Shown: positions 1 through 9,629, numbered from the stretch's first letter. The stretch: DNA of 64,000 bases from Nipponacmea schrenckii (GCA_030562195.1 JAUJPP010000007.1:4402001-4466000); one strand, 5' to 3'. The notes: generated from the sequence alone by a model not told the origin. Numbers and translations: made by a program.

Positions 1-1721
1 ACAAATGAAATATTTATGTCAAGGACCACAATAACTTGTAAAGAGATGTATGATATTTCCAGTAATACTTACTTATATATCTCAAAGATCTTTCCATTTT
101 GTTTTATAAAATTAAATACCTACTGGTAAGTGATGTGTAAAGAAGATATTGGAAATATCAGTAATTTCTTTTTTGACAGAATTTTAAGAAAACTTTTTAA
201 TGAGGTTTCCTACTCCACATATCAATGGGGCTTTTCTTATTGTTAAAAAGTATCTTAAAATTGTTGTCTGAAAATAGTCCCCCATTTGAGCCCCCCACTT
301 AGTACTGAACATATTTTAGGTTATTGACTGATAATGACCCCAGATAAAAAAACAAGGCTTCATATTCTTGAAGCGATTTTAGCTCTAGGACTACCTTTAA
401 AACAGTAGTAAAATATGAGACCCGAGGACTTCCTAGTGCTAAGATCATTGCTTGAATACAGGGCCAGGCCTTTTGTCCTAACTTTTTATTGATCCCTTAG
501 CCAGTTGAATGTCCAGTTTGCTATCAGTTAAATGATTTTAACATTTAATTGGTACATTTATACCATAGGTTGTAGGGAAATGGTTGTCTTATTGTTTACA
601 ATCAAAACATTATTTTGCATCACACTAATAATTCTTCATCTGAGAAAATATTGTATATAAGTTTCTTTTTTGCGAGATAGGGCCATAAATGTATAAATAT
701 TTACAATTAAGGAATATTAAATGCAACTAACTCAATCTAATTTTTTTCCAAACGTGGCAAACGTTTTCAATATACCACATGCTTTAGATGCATTGTAAAA
801 TGCTTTTTGCACTTGTCTCTAGTTTACTTATTGAGCATGATACAATTTGTTGTATATTCTTGGTTAAGACTTACCTCAATTATTTTACAAATGATTTGTC
901 TAGTTATGTTAATATTGTGACCTGAATCTTGTCATTAAACTTGAAGATAATTCTGACAATGTATATTTAATATTTATTTTACTATCACATCTTGTTCCAT
1001 AATATTGTCTTGTTTGTGATTTAAAGGTTGTGACATGTTGCAAATGTTCAGAATTCTGTTCACTGATCGCCCTTGTATACGATTTTTGTTTTTGTGATTA
1101 TTTCTTTGGGTAATTCTAAGATAAAAAAGCACTTGAAACAGGCAGTGTTGGGCAGTGTTGATGCATTTTCATTTGTCAGAAGTTGCCCTACATCAACATT
1201 GTTTTCTTTCTAAATTATTTTGAAGGTAGAAATTTCTTGTGTTAAATAAGTGTGCTGCAATTCTCCAGTGAATTTTACGCTTATCTTATTGTACAGGGTT
1301 CAATTCTAGCATAGGGTGAGATTATGCAGGTCAAAATCCAAAATAGGCTTATGCTTACTGTCCTGGCTAAAATAATTGCTCACTGGCATAGCAAAGGTGC
1401 AGACAGAGTAGGACTCATTTCAATTGTGTTTGAACAGTGAGTTAGAAATCCTGAAATACATTACAATAAAGTCTAAAAAAGAACACACCCATTTAAACTT
1501 TTCATTATTCAGATGACCCATTTTATTAAAACAGTGAATTAGCGCAAGTTGGCAAAGATATTTTAATTGCAAACACAATAATGTAGGGGGAGAAAGGTGC
1601 TATAAACAATGAAGTAAATAAACAAGACAAGAATATCAGCTGCGATTATGGTTTCACATTGCATGAGTAGAAACTTAACTATTTCGAGTCGAAAGCTGAA
1701 CTTTTATTTCTTTGTTTATAG
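1..1721. other. Intronic/intergenic sequence, nothing recognised
   Basis: AT-rich, no long open frame on either strand and no finger motif. If unit A is one gene this is intron between its constant exons (to the left) and the first terminal exon. Confidence 0.5.
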
Positions 1722-1958
1722 GTTGTAAAAGCTATCAATTTAAATCGGCATTGTAAATGGTGTGGTAAATATTTTTTGAGAAAATCACAGTTGGAACGAC
1801 ATGTTAGAGGTCTTCACCTTAAACAGAGAGTTGATTGTCCTTGCTGTACCAAATCTTATTCTCAAATAGATAATCTTAAAGAACATATTAAAAAGTCTCA
1901 TTCCAGTGACATTGAAATTTGGAAACATAACCAAATAAACAAAAATTACTGGAATTGA
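1722..1958 (+). CDS. Terminal exon A1, two C2H2 fingers
   Basis: The acceptor AG at 1720-1721 follows a T-rich tract; the first codon is GTT and the frame stays open for 78 residues. Finger 1 has recognition-helix residues (-1 to 6) RKSQLER, finger 2 QIDNLKE. Both are CX2CX12HX4H with spacer LKQRVD between the last His of finger 1 and the first Cys of finger 2. The tail is about 20 residues, polar and Asn-rich. Glutamine at helix position 3 of finger 1 is uncommon in this array, where Asn dominates. Confidence 0.88.
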   Translation, partial: VVKAINLNRHCKWCGKYFLRKSQLERHVRGLHLKQRVDCPCCTKSYSQIDNLKEHIKKSHSSDIEIWKHNQINKNYWN

Positions 1959-2022
1959 GTACAATATTGTACTTCGCTACCTCAAAGTAAAAACTGAAAG
2001 ATTTTCAATTTGTATTTTGTAG

Positions 2023-2319
2023 GAAACTCCTAGTTTTTGTCGATATCAGTGTATTTGGTGTATGGAGAATTTCGAAGCTCCTTCTCAATTAACTCAACAT
2101 GAAAAGGACAAACATGGCAACTATTTCAATTCAGACAACATGTCCTATATTTGTCATATATGTAATCATATATATTCATCACGGGGACATTTTAAAGAAC
2201 ATGTCATGACCAAACATAGGAATTATAGAGCCCAGTGTCCATTCTGTGACCGTTCATACTCAAGAAAACGAGATTTACTTAGACATATACGAAGAATACA
2301 TACTGATAAAACTTGTTAG
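2023..2319 (+). CDS. Terminal exon A2, three C2H2 fingers
   Basis: Acceptor at 2021-2022, first codon GAA, 98 residues. This is the only unit A exon with three fingers: helices APSQLTQ, SRGHFKE and RKRDLLR. The extra N-terminal finger (CIWC) is separated from the second by a longer spacer (about 14 residues); the second and third keep the usual six-residue spacer. A decayed copy of its 5' part lies just downstream at 2455. Confidence 0.88.
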   Translation, partial: ETPSFCRYQCIWCMENFEAPSQLTQHEKDKHGNYFNSDNMSYICHICNHIYSSRGHFKEHVMTKHRNYRAQCPFCDRSYSRKRDLLRHIRRIHTDKTC

Positions 2320-2454
2320 TAAAGTAAAAGCATCCTATTACAGTTTAATACTTTACTAAAGTAAACAATTTTGCCTGAGAGTTTAGAATTAAGTTAGATT
2401 GTAAGAATACTGTCATTTTGATTCCGACAAGAACGGACTGATTTGTATTTGTAG

Positions 2455-2530
2455 GAAACCTATGTTTTTTCCATATCACTGTATTTCTAAATTTAAAAGA
2501 CATAAAACTTTTAACCAGACATTTTAGAAA
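2455..2530 (+). pseudogene. Decayed copy of the 5' part of exon A2
   Basis: A TGTAG acceptor at 2450-2454 is followed by a sequence that matches the first ~35 bases of exon A2 with several substitutions (shared GAAAC, TTTTT, ATATCA, TGTATTT blocks). The frame reaches a stop at the position of the first finger, and no second finger can be found. I read it as a dead duplicate. Confidence 0.6.
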
Positions 2531-2668
2531 AAGTAATACTGAATATAAAAAGTGCACAAATTACCGCATTTCAGATTGAGATTGACAAATGTTATGCAGC
2601 CTTCTAACACACATAAAACTAAAATCGGTTTGCCAAGTATAAAAAAAACAACTTATATTATATTATAG

Positions 2669-2917
2669 GATGTGGAAAGAATATTGGTTGAAACTGAAAA
2701 ATTATGGAGTAAAACCAAGTCTATTGGCAAAGTTATCTGCCCTATATGTGGACAAATTTGTTCCAGGAAAGGCAACTTAAAAGAACATATTCAGATAGTT
2801 CATCTAAAATACCGTGTTCAGTGTCAAATGTGTGAACGTTCATATACTCGCAAAGTTGATTTAATGAAACACATAAGGAAAGCTCATCAATTGTTTGATG
2901 GTGAATCAAGGACTTAA
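2669..2917 (+). CDS. Terminal exon A3, two C2H2 fingers
   Basis: Acceptor ATTATAG at 2662-2668, first codon GAT, 82 residues. A 26-residue acidic/polar lead precedes the fingers, longer than in most exons. Helices are RKGNLKE and RKVDLMK. The first finger has Cys where the core Phe normally sits (GQICS). It is a tandem duplicate of exon A4: the lead (DVERIL), finger 1 and spacer are shared. Confidence 0.88.
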   Translation, partial: DVERILVETEKLWSKTKSIGKVICPICGQICSRKGNLKEHIQIVHLKYRVQCQMCERSYTRKVDLMKHIRKAHQLFDGESRT

Positions 2918-3036
2918 TTTCGAATCAACTTTGAAAATGCTTTTGTAAGGAATTCAACTGATTATGCAGTTAAGCAGAAAGTGTAGCTGTTTGTTTCAAA
3001 TTAAAAAAGTGATTCAAACTTCTTATTTCATTATAG

Positions 3037-3285
3037 GATGTTGAAAGAATTCTTGACGATATTGAAGCAGCAGGGCTATGGAATTCTACAAAGTCAAGTG
3101 GCAAGGTTACCTGTCCAATATGTGGGCAAATCTGTTCAAAAAAGGGAAACTTGAAGGAACACATTCAAATTGTTCACCTGAAATATAGAGCCAATTGTCA
3201 TTTGTGTCCAAAATCTTATACACGAAAAAACCAGTTGCGACATCATTTGATAAAAGATCATAACCTTGCTAATAAGTTGAAATAA
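3037..3285 (+). CDS. Terminal exon A4, two C2H2 fingers
   Basis: Acceptor at 3035-3036, first codon GAT, 82 residues. Helices KKGNLKE and RKNQLRH. Paralogue of A3 with the same 26-residue lead and the same Phe-to-Cys change in finger 1, but a different helix in finger 2. AATAAA at 3284-3289 overlaps the stop codon. Confidence 0.88.
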   Translation, partial: DVERILDDIEAAGLWNSTKSSGKVTCPICGQICSKKGNLKEHIQIVHLKYRANCHLCPKSYTRKNQLRHHLIKDHNLANKLK

Positions 3286-3421
3286 TAAAAATTGTTGTAA
3301 CTTGATTATTTTAATGCAGCGAATGAAAGGATCTTGTTTTAAAAGAAAGTTTGAAAGACTGAACATACCCAGTTCTCTTTGAAGGATGAGTTTGATAACC
3401 ACTTAAATTATTATTTTGTAG

Positions 3422-3616
3422 GTTCCAAGTCACTTCTCATGCAGTATTTGTCGCAAATTGTTTTCAACAAAAGGCAATATGGTGCAACATATAAAAGGAG
3501 TTCACTTGAATTCTCTATCTGTAGCTTGCCAAATGTGTGGTAAAATTTTCACACGTAAATCTAATTTAAGAGAACATTTGCGAAGTGTTCATAAATCTGA
3601 TAGACATCAAATGTAA
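3422..3616 (+). CDS. Terminal exon A5, two C2H2 fingers
   Basis: Acceptor TTTTGTAG ending 3421, first codon GTT, 64 residues. Helices TKGNMVQ and RKSNLRE. The inter-finger spacer is seven residues (LNSLSVA) instead of the nearly constant six, which would alter how the two fingers follow the DNA groove. Confidence 0.88.
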   Translation, partial: VPSHFSCSICRKLFSTKGNMVQHIKGVHLNSLSVACQMCGKIFTRKSNLREHLRSVHKSDRHQM

Positions 3617-3837
3617 TATCAAACTTTGTAAGACTTATTTTTGAAATGAAATGTTATTATTTTCTGTATTGAAATTGAACTTGTTCAGTGTAATATGTTA
3701 TAAAGATTAAAGTTATTTATGGTTATTCATAGTTTGTACAAATATAAGTACCCAATTCCTGATAACTGCTGTCCACATCCTTAACATTGTTCCTTGTAAA
3801 GTAGTATTTTAATAGAGAACTTTGTTTCTGCTTTTAG

Positions 3838-4014
3838 GTTCACAAAGAATTAACTTGTGAGATTTGTTTAAAACAATTTTCGAGTGTTGGAAATCTTGGT
3901 CAACATCGAAAAGGTGTTCATCTTAAAGTTCGCTTTCCTTGCCCAATTTGTAGTAAGACATACTATAGAAAAACTACTCTGCGTTTTCATCTTGTTTCCT
4001 GTCACAACTCTTAA
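3838..4014 (+). CDS. Terminal exon A6, two C2H2 fingers
   Basis: Acceptor CTTTTAG ending 3837, first codon GTT, 58 residues. Helices SVGNLGQ and RKTTLRF. Compact: six residues before finger 1 and two after finger 2. The stop lies 71 bp before the next exon's first base. Confidence 0.87.
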   Translation, partial: VHKELTCEICLKQFSSVGNLGQHRKGVHLKVRFPCPICSKTYYRKTTLRFHLVSCHNS

Positions 4015-4085
4015 ATCAATTTGAGCAACATCATGTTTAATTAAACTGTGAGTTTGAATGTATCTTATCTTTTTGTTTGTTGTAG

Positions 4086-4289
4086 GGCTATATGTGTCCT
4101 GTTTGTAATAGAGTGTGTACAACAAAATCTAATTATACTAAACATATTAAAGAGATACATATGAAGATTTGTGTTACTTGTCCAGTTTGTCAACAGAAAT
4201 TCACACGAAAAAATACTCTCCGCGATCATATCCGACGAAAACATCCAAATGAGTTGGCTTCTAATTTATATCTGACCACCACAGCCTGA
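4086..4289 (+). CDS. Terminal exon A7, two C2H2 fingers
   Basis: Acceptor TTGTTGTAG ending 4085, first codon GGC, 67 residues; finger 1 begins at the fourth residue. Helices TKSNYTK and RKNTLRD. Finger 1 has Cys for the core Phe and Tyr for the core Leu. The stop is only 29 bp upstream of the next exon, so its transcript must end inside or beyond exon A8. Confidence 0.87.
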   Translation, partial: GYMCPVCNRVCTTKSNYTKHIKEIHMKICVTCPVCQQKFTRKNTLRDHIRRKHPNELASNLYLTTTA

Positions 4290-4318
4290 AGATTAACATT
4301 TACTATTCTTCCTTGTAG

Positions 4319-4522
4319 GTAGATGGTAAAAAAGTATATCCATGTCAGTTCTGTGGTAAACAATTTGGAACCTCGTCTAACCGGCAGCGTCACATACGGG
4401 GAGTGCATCTACAATACCGTTGGCAATGTCCCTATTGTGAAACTAGTTTTTGTCAAAAAGGACACTTAAAAAATCATATCCTAAAAAGTCATAAACTGTC
4501 AAAAATTGATAAAGCTAAATAA
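4319..4522 (+). CDS. Terminal exon A8, two C2H2 fingers
   Basis: Acceptor CCTTGTAG ending 4318, first codon GTA, 67 residues. Helices TSSNRQR and QKGHLKN. Finger 1 has Arg in place of the core Leu between Phe and His, a substitution that may weaken folding. This is the tightest spacing in the array: only 29 bp of non-coding sequence separate it from A7. Confidence 0.85.
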   Translation, partial: VDGKKVYPCQFCGKQFGTSSNRQRHIRGVHLQYRWQCPYCETSFCQKGHLKNHILKSHKLSKIDKAK

Positions 4523-4545
4523 TTCTATAAATTCCGATAGTAAAG

Positions 4546-4611
4546 TTAAATGATATGGTACCCAAACATTAAATGATATGGTACCCAAACATTAAATGAT
4601 ATGGTACCCTA
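4546..4611 (+). repeat. Three tandem copies of a 23-bp unit
   Basis: Copies at 4546-4568, 4569-4591 and 4592-4611 (last partial) contain TGATATGGTACCC. It lies 24 bp after the stop of exon A8, in its probable 3' UTR. Each copy carries a KpnI-type GGTACC palindrome. Confidence 0.9.
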
Positions 4612-4798
4612 ACAAACGTTCAAAGCAAGGTTATAATTAACAGTTTACACGTTTGTTTTATTATCTGCATGTGAAAATTACAAGCATATACATATTCCAA
4701 CACTATTCACATTAAACCTTTGTTTTAACACATGCCAGTCACTTGAAAGTTCACTTAACACTGGTTCACAATCAATGATTTTCTTTCCTATGTTGTAG

Positions 4799-4978
4799 GT
4801 TGTTGAACCAGTGTGTTTAGTTTGTGGGAAGGTATTTAGTCATAGAGGAAATCTCAACCGACATGTTAAGGAGGCTCATTTGAACAAGCGTTTTTTTTGT
4901 CCATTGTGCAATAGAGCATTTACTCAAAAGTCAGTCTTGAGGTATCATGTAGAACATGTGCATAACTTGGTGCAGTAG
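4799..4978 (+). CDS. Terminal exon A9, two C2H2 fingers
   Basis: Acceptor ATGTTGTAG ending 4798, first codon GTT, 59 residues. Helices HRGNLNR and QKSVLRY. First of four neighbouring exons (A9-A12) whose finger 1 shares the GNLNRH pattern, evidence of a local tandem expansion. Confidence 0.88.
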   Translation, partial: VVEPVCLVCGKVFSHRGNLNRHVKEAHLNKRFFCPLCNRAFTQKSVLRYHVEHVHNLVQ

Positions 4979-5182
4979 CTTGGTGATTGTACTAGCAAAA
5001 TGTCTGAATGTTTCTTTGATGACTATAAAATTGGTTAGTAACTGATGCTAATGCATGTTTTTGGCACATCCTCTCTTTGTATAAGAACATTAATTCTCAG
5101 TTTGATGTCAGTTTAATATTGTAGAACGTCTTAATTTAAGACATTGGTTGGAAATTATGACAAATTCCTGTTTATATTGTAG

Positions 5183-5392
5183 GTCAATGTTGGCAAGATT
5201 TGTTTAGAAACTACTTGTAATGAATGTGGAAAGGTATTCAGCCATAAAGGCAATTTGAATCGACATATAAGAGAAGCCCATCTTGGTGTGCGCATTGTTT
5301 GTCCGGTTTGCCGAAAAAGATTTACTCAAAAAAATTACTTATGGCAGCATTTACGTAGGGTTCATAATTTAGATTTCCAAAACATGAAATAG
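5183..5392 (+). CDS. Terminal exon A10, two C2H2 fingers
   Basis: Acceptor ATTGTAG ending 5182, first codon GTC, 69 residues. Helices HKGNLNR and QKNYLWQ. Finger 1 closely matches A9; the lead has extra Cys residues (ICLETTCNEC) that are not part of a finger. Confidence 0.88.
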   Translation, partial: VNVGKICLETTCNECGKVFSHKGNLNRHIREAHLGVRIVCPVCRKRFTQKNYLWQHLRRVHNLDFQNMK

Positions 5393-5658
5393 GCATTTCA
5401 TATACAGTAACAGTAATGTTAGTACATGTACTTAAACATTGACGATAAAAGAAATTTTGGAGGTACAGATTGAGACTTGTGTTTGATTAAAATTTTAAAT
5501 CATCACAACAAAATATAAGTTCTTGTTCAATTTGTTGACATGGTATACATGTAAGAAGTAGAATTTAAAGAGCTGAAATTCAGCTTTATCAAAACTTCTG
5601 ATTATCAATATCAAAGAATAAAGTGGCTATCAACAGTGTATGCTTATTTATATTTTAG

Positions 5659-5856
5659 GTTAAATTTCCTGGTAGTAAAACATGTTCCTGGTGTGCTAAA
5701 ACATTCAGTAATATGGGTAATTTGAATCGCCATGTGAAAGAGGATCATCTCAAAAAAATATATTCTTGTCCTATTTGTCATAAATCAATTAAACAAAAGT
5801 CATATCTTAAATTACATTTACTTAAAGTTCACAATATTATATTTGAAAACAATTAA
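5659..5856 (+). CDS. Terminal exon A11, two C2H2 fingers
   Basis: Acceptor TATTTTAG ending 5658, first codon GTT, 65 residues. Helices NMGNLNR and QKSYLKL. Finger 2 has Ile-Lys where other exons have Phe-Thr (HKSIKQK), shared with A12, so the pair is a recent duplication. Confidence 0.87.
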   Translation, partial: VKFPGSKTCSWCAKTFSNMGNLNRHVKEDHLKKIYSCPICHKSIKQKSYLKLHLLKVHNIIFENN

Positions 5857-5921
5857 AGTCTTATACTTTGGATTTTATTGAACTGTATCTCCAGTTTTTG
5901 AGTTTCGAATTTATATTTTAG

Positions 5922-6098
5922 GGAAAAAAGTCCTGTTCATGGTGTACAAAAACTTTCAGCAATGTCGGTAATTTAAATCGCCATGTAAAAGAGGAACATC
6001 TCAATAAAATGTATTTTTGTCCTATTTGTAGGAAATCAATGAAACAAAAATGGAATTTAAAAAGGCATATAACTGTGCATCAGTCTGAATACTCCTGA
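5922..6098 (+). CDS. Terminal exon A12, two C2H2 fingers
   Basis: Acceptor ATATTTTAG ending 5921, first codon GGA, 58 residues. Helices NVGNLNR and QKWNLKR. Finger 2 is HX3H rather than HX4H. Only 65 bp separate it from A11, of which it is a duplicate. Confidence 0.87.
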   Translation, partial: GKKSCSWCTKTFSNVGNLNRHVKEEHLNKMYFCPICRKSMKQKWNLKRHITVHQSEYS

Positions 6099-6182
6099 TA
6101 CTGAATTAACATGTTATTTTTTTCTGTATATTTGGGTTTTTTTTATTTTGTGATTTAAAGTGTTGATGGAAATATTGATAAT

Positions 6183-6188
6183 AATAAA
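6183..6188 (+). terminator. Candidate polyadenylation signal after A12
   Basis: AATAAA 85 bp after the A12 stop, followed by a TG/T-rich stretch. It fits a terminal exon but is common by chance in this AT-rich DNA. Confidence 0.4.
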
Positions 6189-6835
6189 AGTATTTTGTAT
6201 AAATGTTGTGTACTTATTGTCTGCCCATTGAATATTGGGCACTAGGGTAAAGTAAAGATATTATGATCTGTAAAACTGTTTGTCATTCTAGGAATAACCA
6301 TTTGTGACATTATGAAAGTTATATTTCTTAGTTATTTAAGATGTAAGATGAATGTATCAAAATAATTTCCTTTAAGAATATACTTCTGATACAAGTTCAG
6401 TCATCATTAAATAAGTATACACGAAGCAACATATTTCTTATGAGATATGATAAAGAAAGTTGACAATGAAGAACATAACTAATTCAAAAGTCTTAACAAC
6501 ATTCATCCTATAATTCTAGCAGTGTGTTATGTACAGATTTGTTGTGTAAGTGCTATCTTACAAATAACCTGTCCCATGAACCATAAAAATAAAATTCAAC
6601 ATCATGTTTACAACATGGATTGTATTCAAATGAAAATAAATACATCATTTGTTGAGTGATATGTAGAAGTAAATTATTCGAATTAAATGTTAATTATTAG
6701 CTGGTATCCAAATACTGTGTAATTTACTGGAGATACCGTATTTCCACAACAGCTTGAAAAATCTATCTTTTAACAAGGCCCCGTATGTAAATGTGATATC
6801 AGATTATACCTGTATGACGTGTTAAATCTCTTTGC

Positions 6836-6916
6836 CAATTGGGCATTTGGAAATGTCTTGTCTGTCAAACACATCTTAATAAAAGACAATATTGCCCTAT
6901 ATGCCATAAAGAATAG
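6836..6916 (+). pseudogene. Relic of a finger exon between A12 and A13
   Basis: Read from 6866 in one frame the sequence gives QTHLNKRQYCPICHKE then TAG: the end of a finger 1, the typical HLNKR spacer and the first half of a finger 2 (CPIC), cut by a stop. Upstream remnants of finger 1 are out of frame and the rest of finger 2 is missing. The 865-bp gap A12-A13 otherwise shows nothing. Confidence 0.65.
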
Positions 6917-6963
6917 CGATGGATAGACTTTAGACATTGATATTGTTTCACTTTTTTTTCTAG

Positions 6964-7161
6964 GGTGAAAAATTGAAGTGTTCTTGGTGTGGTAAAGTTT
7001 TCACTCAATCTGGAAATTTAAAGAGGCATATTGAGGCAAAACACCTTTATATTAGAACACAGTGTCCCTTTTGTGATAGATCTTTTACCCAGAAAGGGAA
7101 TATGAAGGATCATGTTAAAGCATTTCACAGAGATAAACTTCTTCTTTTTAAAAATAGTTGA
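6964..7161 (+). CDS. Terminal exon A13, two C2H2 fingers
   Basis: Acceptor TTTTTCTAG ending 6963, first codon GGT, 65 residues. Helices QSGNLKR and QKGNMKD. Tail is basic then hydrophobic. The 268 bp that follow hold nothing recognisable. Confidence 0.88.
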   Translation, partial: GEKLKCSWCGKVFTQSGNLKRHIEAKHLYIRTQCPFCDRSFTQKGNMKDHVKAFHRDKLLLFKNS

Positions 7162-7429
7162 CATACAAAATTAGGTTTAGTTGTGCAGTGGTTCTAATGA
7201 GAGATGAACTTTTCTTATATTGTGGTTCCTATGGCTGTTTATATGCATTATCAGTTGGTTAAATAAGTAGTTATGTCAATATAATTATTTGTTAATGTCT
7301 TGACAGTGAGAAAACAAAGATGGAAAAGGCTCCTGCCCTATAAACCATTTTGTTTCTAAACTGAAAATCGTCATTAGTGAAGAAACTTTTTCAAGTTGAC
7401 ATTTAAACATCTTATCTTCTGTGTTTTAG

Positions 7430-7642
7430 GTGTTTGTTGAACTGGAAAAGGGAGGACCATTTAAATGCTTAATGTGTGGTAAAATATTCAATTTTAAAGG
7501 AAATTTGAACAAACATATCCGAGGTGTTCATGGTAAAATGAAAGTAGAATGTCCAGTCTGTGGTAAAAAATTTTCTCAGAGAGGAAATGCCAAGACTCAT
7601 CTTCAGAAAATTCATAAAATATATTCAGATACAGCTGAATAG
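7430..7642 (+). CDS. Terminal exon A14, two C2H2 fingers
   Basis: Acceptor GTGTTTTAG ending 7429, first codon GTG, 70 residues. Helices FKGNLNK and QRGNAKT; finger 2 has Ala for the core Leu. The spacer begins HG rather than HL. Its stop is 56 bp before exon A15. Confidence 0.88.
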   Translation: MFVELEKGGPFKCLMCGKIFNFKGNLNKHIRGVHGKMKVECPVCGKKFSQRGNAKTHLQKIHKIYSDTAE

Positions 7643-7698
7643 ATATGGACATGTTAATTTAATGTCAAGTCTGAAATATTTTTTTTACTTTATTTTAG

Positions 7699-7890
7699 GT
7701 TCCTCAAGATAATAATGTATGTAATGTTTGTCTTAAAGTTTTTTCAACTTCTGGAAATTTAAAAAGGCATATTCGAGAATCTCATCAGAATCAGCGTTTT
7801 CACTGTCCATTATGTCACCGACCATTTACTCAAAAATCACGTCTTAAGACTCATATGTTGTCAATTCATTGTAAATTGAACAAAAAATAG
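7699..7890 (+). CDS. Terminal exon A15, two C2H2 fingers
   Basis: Acceptor TTATTTTAG ending 7698, first codon GTT, 63 residues. Helices TSGNLKR and QKSRLKT. Spacer QNQRFH is atypical. The 432 bp to A16 contain a T-rich/A-rich stretch near 8240-8265 and nothing else I recognise. Confidence 0.88.
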   Translation, partial: VPQDNNVCNVCLKVFSTSGNLKRHIRESHQNQRFHCPLCHRPFTQKSRLKTHMLSIHCKLNKK

Positions 7891-8322
7891 ACTAACCGTG
7901 TTAAAATAAGAATGTATGAACATAATGATAGAAGTGAATTCATAAAAATTATTATAAATTGACCTTTATTTATGTAATTTATGTCAAACATTCATGTATT
8001 TGTGCACATTTGGGTAATTTCAAAACAAAACTTGCAGTCCACTTTATTTTGGGGGTAGTTCTGGTGGTTGTCAAAATTAGTCAAGGACGGGCTTTAGATT
8101 AGTTACACATAACCACACAATTATTGTAAACATAACTTTAACCCTGTGCCAGTGCCTTATATTGAATAGTAACTTGTTACTTTTCAATCACCCTAATCTC
8201 AAAATCAAGTTCCTGTTAATGTTGCAAAATGTTCCTTTTTTCTTCCCGTTTAAAAAAAAAACAAAAAACTGTAACAAGTCTGAATTGTTATTTTGCTAAT
8301 TCAAGTATTTTGTATGTTGTAG

Positions 8323-8511
8323 GTTTTCAGTACTAAGAAAAGTGCAGGAAATTTTACTTGTTCAGTTTGTGGAAAGCCTTTTAATTTCAAAGGGAATCTA
8401 AAAAAACATATTGAAGGGAAACATTTAAAAATTAGGTTTAATTGCCCTGTTTGTAGTAAGAGTTTCTCCCAGAAAGGAAACCTGAAAATGCATATAAAGA
8501 AATGTCATTGA
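8323..8511 (+). CDS. Terminal exon A16, two C2H2 fingers
   Basis: Acceptor ATGTTGTAG ending 8322, first codon GTT, 62 residues ending exactly at the last His of finger 2. Helices FKGNLKK and QKGNLKM. Sister of A17 (same NFKGNL/NYKGNL finger 1). Confidence 0.88.
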   Translation, partial: VFSTKKSAGNFTCSVCGKPFNFKGNLKKHIEGKHLKIRFNCPVCSKSFSQKGNLKMHIKKCH

Positions 8512-8622
8512 TGCTATCAACTAAATACTGATATATTGTCATTGCAATAATCTCAATGGATACTTCGTAAATTCATTATACTTGATTGAACTCTTTGGAA
8601 TTTTCAACGAGTTTGAATGGTG

Positions 8623-8628
8623 AATAAA
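8623..8628 (+). terminator. Candidate polyadenylation signal after A16
   Basis: AATAAA 112 bp after the A16 stop, followed by TTATGTTT and T-rich sequence. Confidence 0.4.
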
Positions 8629-8869
8629 GATTATGTTTAAGATTGTTTTATATTGTATCTCGCTAACATTTGTTTTCAATGGTTGAAAACATCAAATAAT
8701 TTCAAAACTAATTTGATTGCATGCAAATGTAATTTTCATTCTATTGTAAATGATCAAATAGTTTGTGACAGATTAAATAGGTTTTGCTTAAAAAACATTT
8801 CTTTAACGATAACATAATTGTATTACAAAACTGGGTCAGAAATTTAATAACTAAATTTTGTTTTTGTAG

Positions 8870-9055
8870 GTGACTGTTACAAGTTATAAACCGTTTACCT
8901 GTAGAGTCTGTGGAAAACAATTTAATTATAAAGGCAATCTTAAGAAACATGTTCAAGGAACTCATATGAAGATGAGATTTAGTTGTCCAATTTGTGGGAA
9001 GACATTTAGTCAGAAGGGAAAAGTCAAAATACATTTCAATAGTGTACATATATGA
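8870..9055 (+). CDS. Terminal exon A17, two C2H2 fingers
   Basis: Acceptor TTTTTGTAG ending 8869, first codon GTG, 61 residues. Helices YKGNLKK and QKGKVKI. Finger 2 departs from the usual GNL pattern (GKV). Only one residue follows the last His. Confidence 0.88.
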   Translation: MTVTSYKPFTCRVCGKQFNYKGNLKKHVQGTHMKMRFSCPICGKTFSQKGKVKIHFNSVHI

Positions 9056-9210
9056 GTATGAAAAAATAGCCTTACCTTTCTTTTCGATTTCAACATTGAT
9101 TCTAAATATATTTTTAAAGTATTGGGAAATCAAATTATACATATTAGTATATCAAAAATATATATTTAACTTCAAATTATCTGAAAAGTTTTTTTGATTT
9201 TATATTGTAG

Positions 9211-9390
9211 GCCAAGAATCCTAGTCTTTGTAAATGGTGTGGCAAATATTTTTATAACAAGAGCACTCTAAGTCGACATATACAACATATTCATTTAAAA
9301 ATAAGACATGCATGTTTATATTGTAACAAGACATTTGTTCAGAAACATTTATTAAACACTCATTTATTACGAGTACATGGTCAGAAATGA
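9211..9390 (+). CDS. Terminal exon A18, two C2H2 fingers
   Basis: Acceptor ATATTGTAG ending 9210, first codon GCC, 59 residues. Helices NKSTLSR and QKHLLNT. Thr at helix position 3 of finger 1 sets A18/A19 apart from their neighbours. Its stop is 41 bp before A19. Confidence 0.88.
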   Translation, partial: AKNPSLCKWCGKYFYNKSTLSRHIQHIHLKIRHACLYCNKTFVQKHLLNTHLLRVHGQK

Positions 9391-9431
9391 TTGACTTCAT
9401 CTCTTCTCAACTCTTTATTTTTATATTGTAG

Positions 9432-9629
9432 GGAATGGCTGATAATCTTTGTAAATGGTGTGGCAAATATTTCTATAACAAGAGCACCCTTAATCGTCAT
9501 GTTCAAAATATTCATTACAAAACTAGAGCTCCTTGTCCTTATTGTGAAAAATCTTTTGTTCAAAAAACTTATTTAAATTATCATATTCGCAAAGTTCATA
9601 TTCAAGGCTTTAATGTACTGCCCGAATGA
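9432..9629 (+). CDS. Terminal exon A19, two C2H2 fingers
   Basis: Acceptor ATATTGTAG ending 9431, first codon GGA, 65 residues. Helices NKSTLNR and QKTYLNY. Finger 1 is nearly identical to A18; finger 2 differs at most helix positions, so the tandem pair diverged mainly in finger 2. Confidence 0.88.
   Translation, partial: GMADNLCKWCGKYFYNKSTLNRHVQNIHYKTRAPCPYCEKSFVQKTYLNYHIRKVHIQGFNVLPE

Noticed and set aside
8741..9142. 133-codon minus-strand frame
   Set aside because: Antisense shadow of exon A17; no motif, and the plus strand carries intact zinc fingers and a good acceptor.
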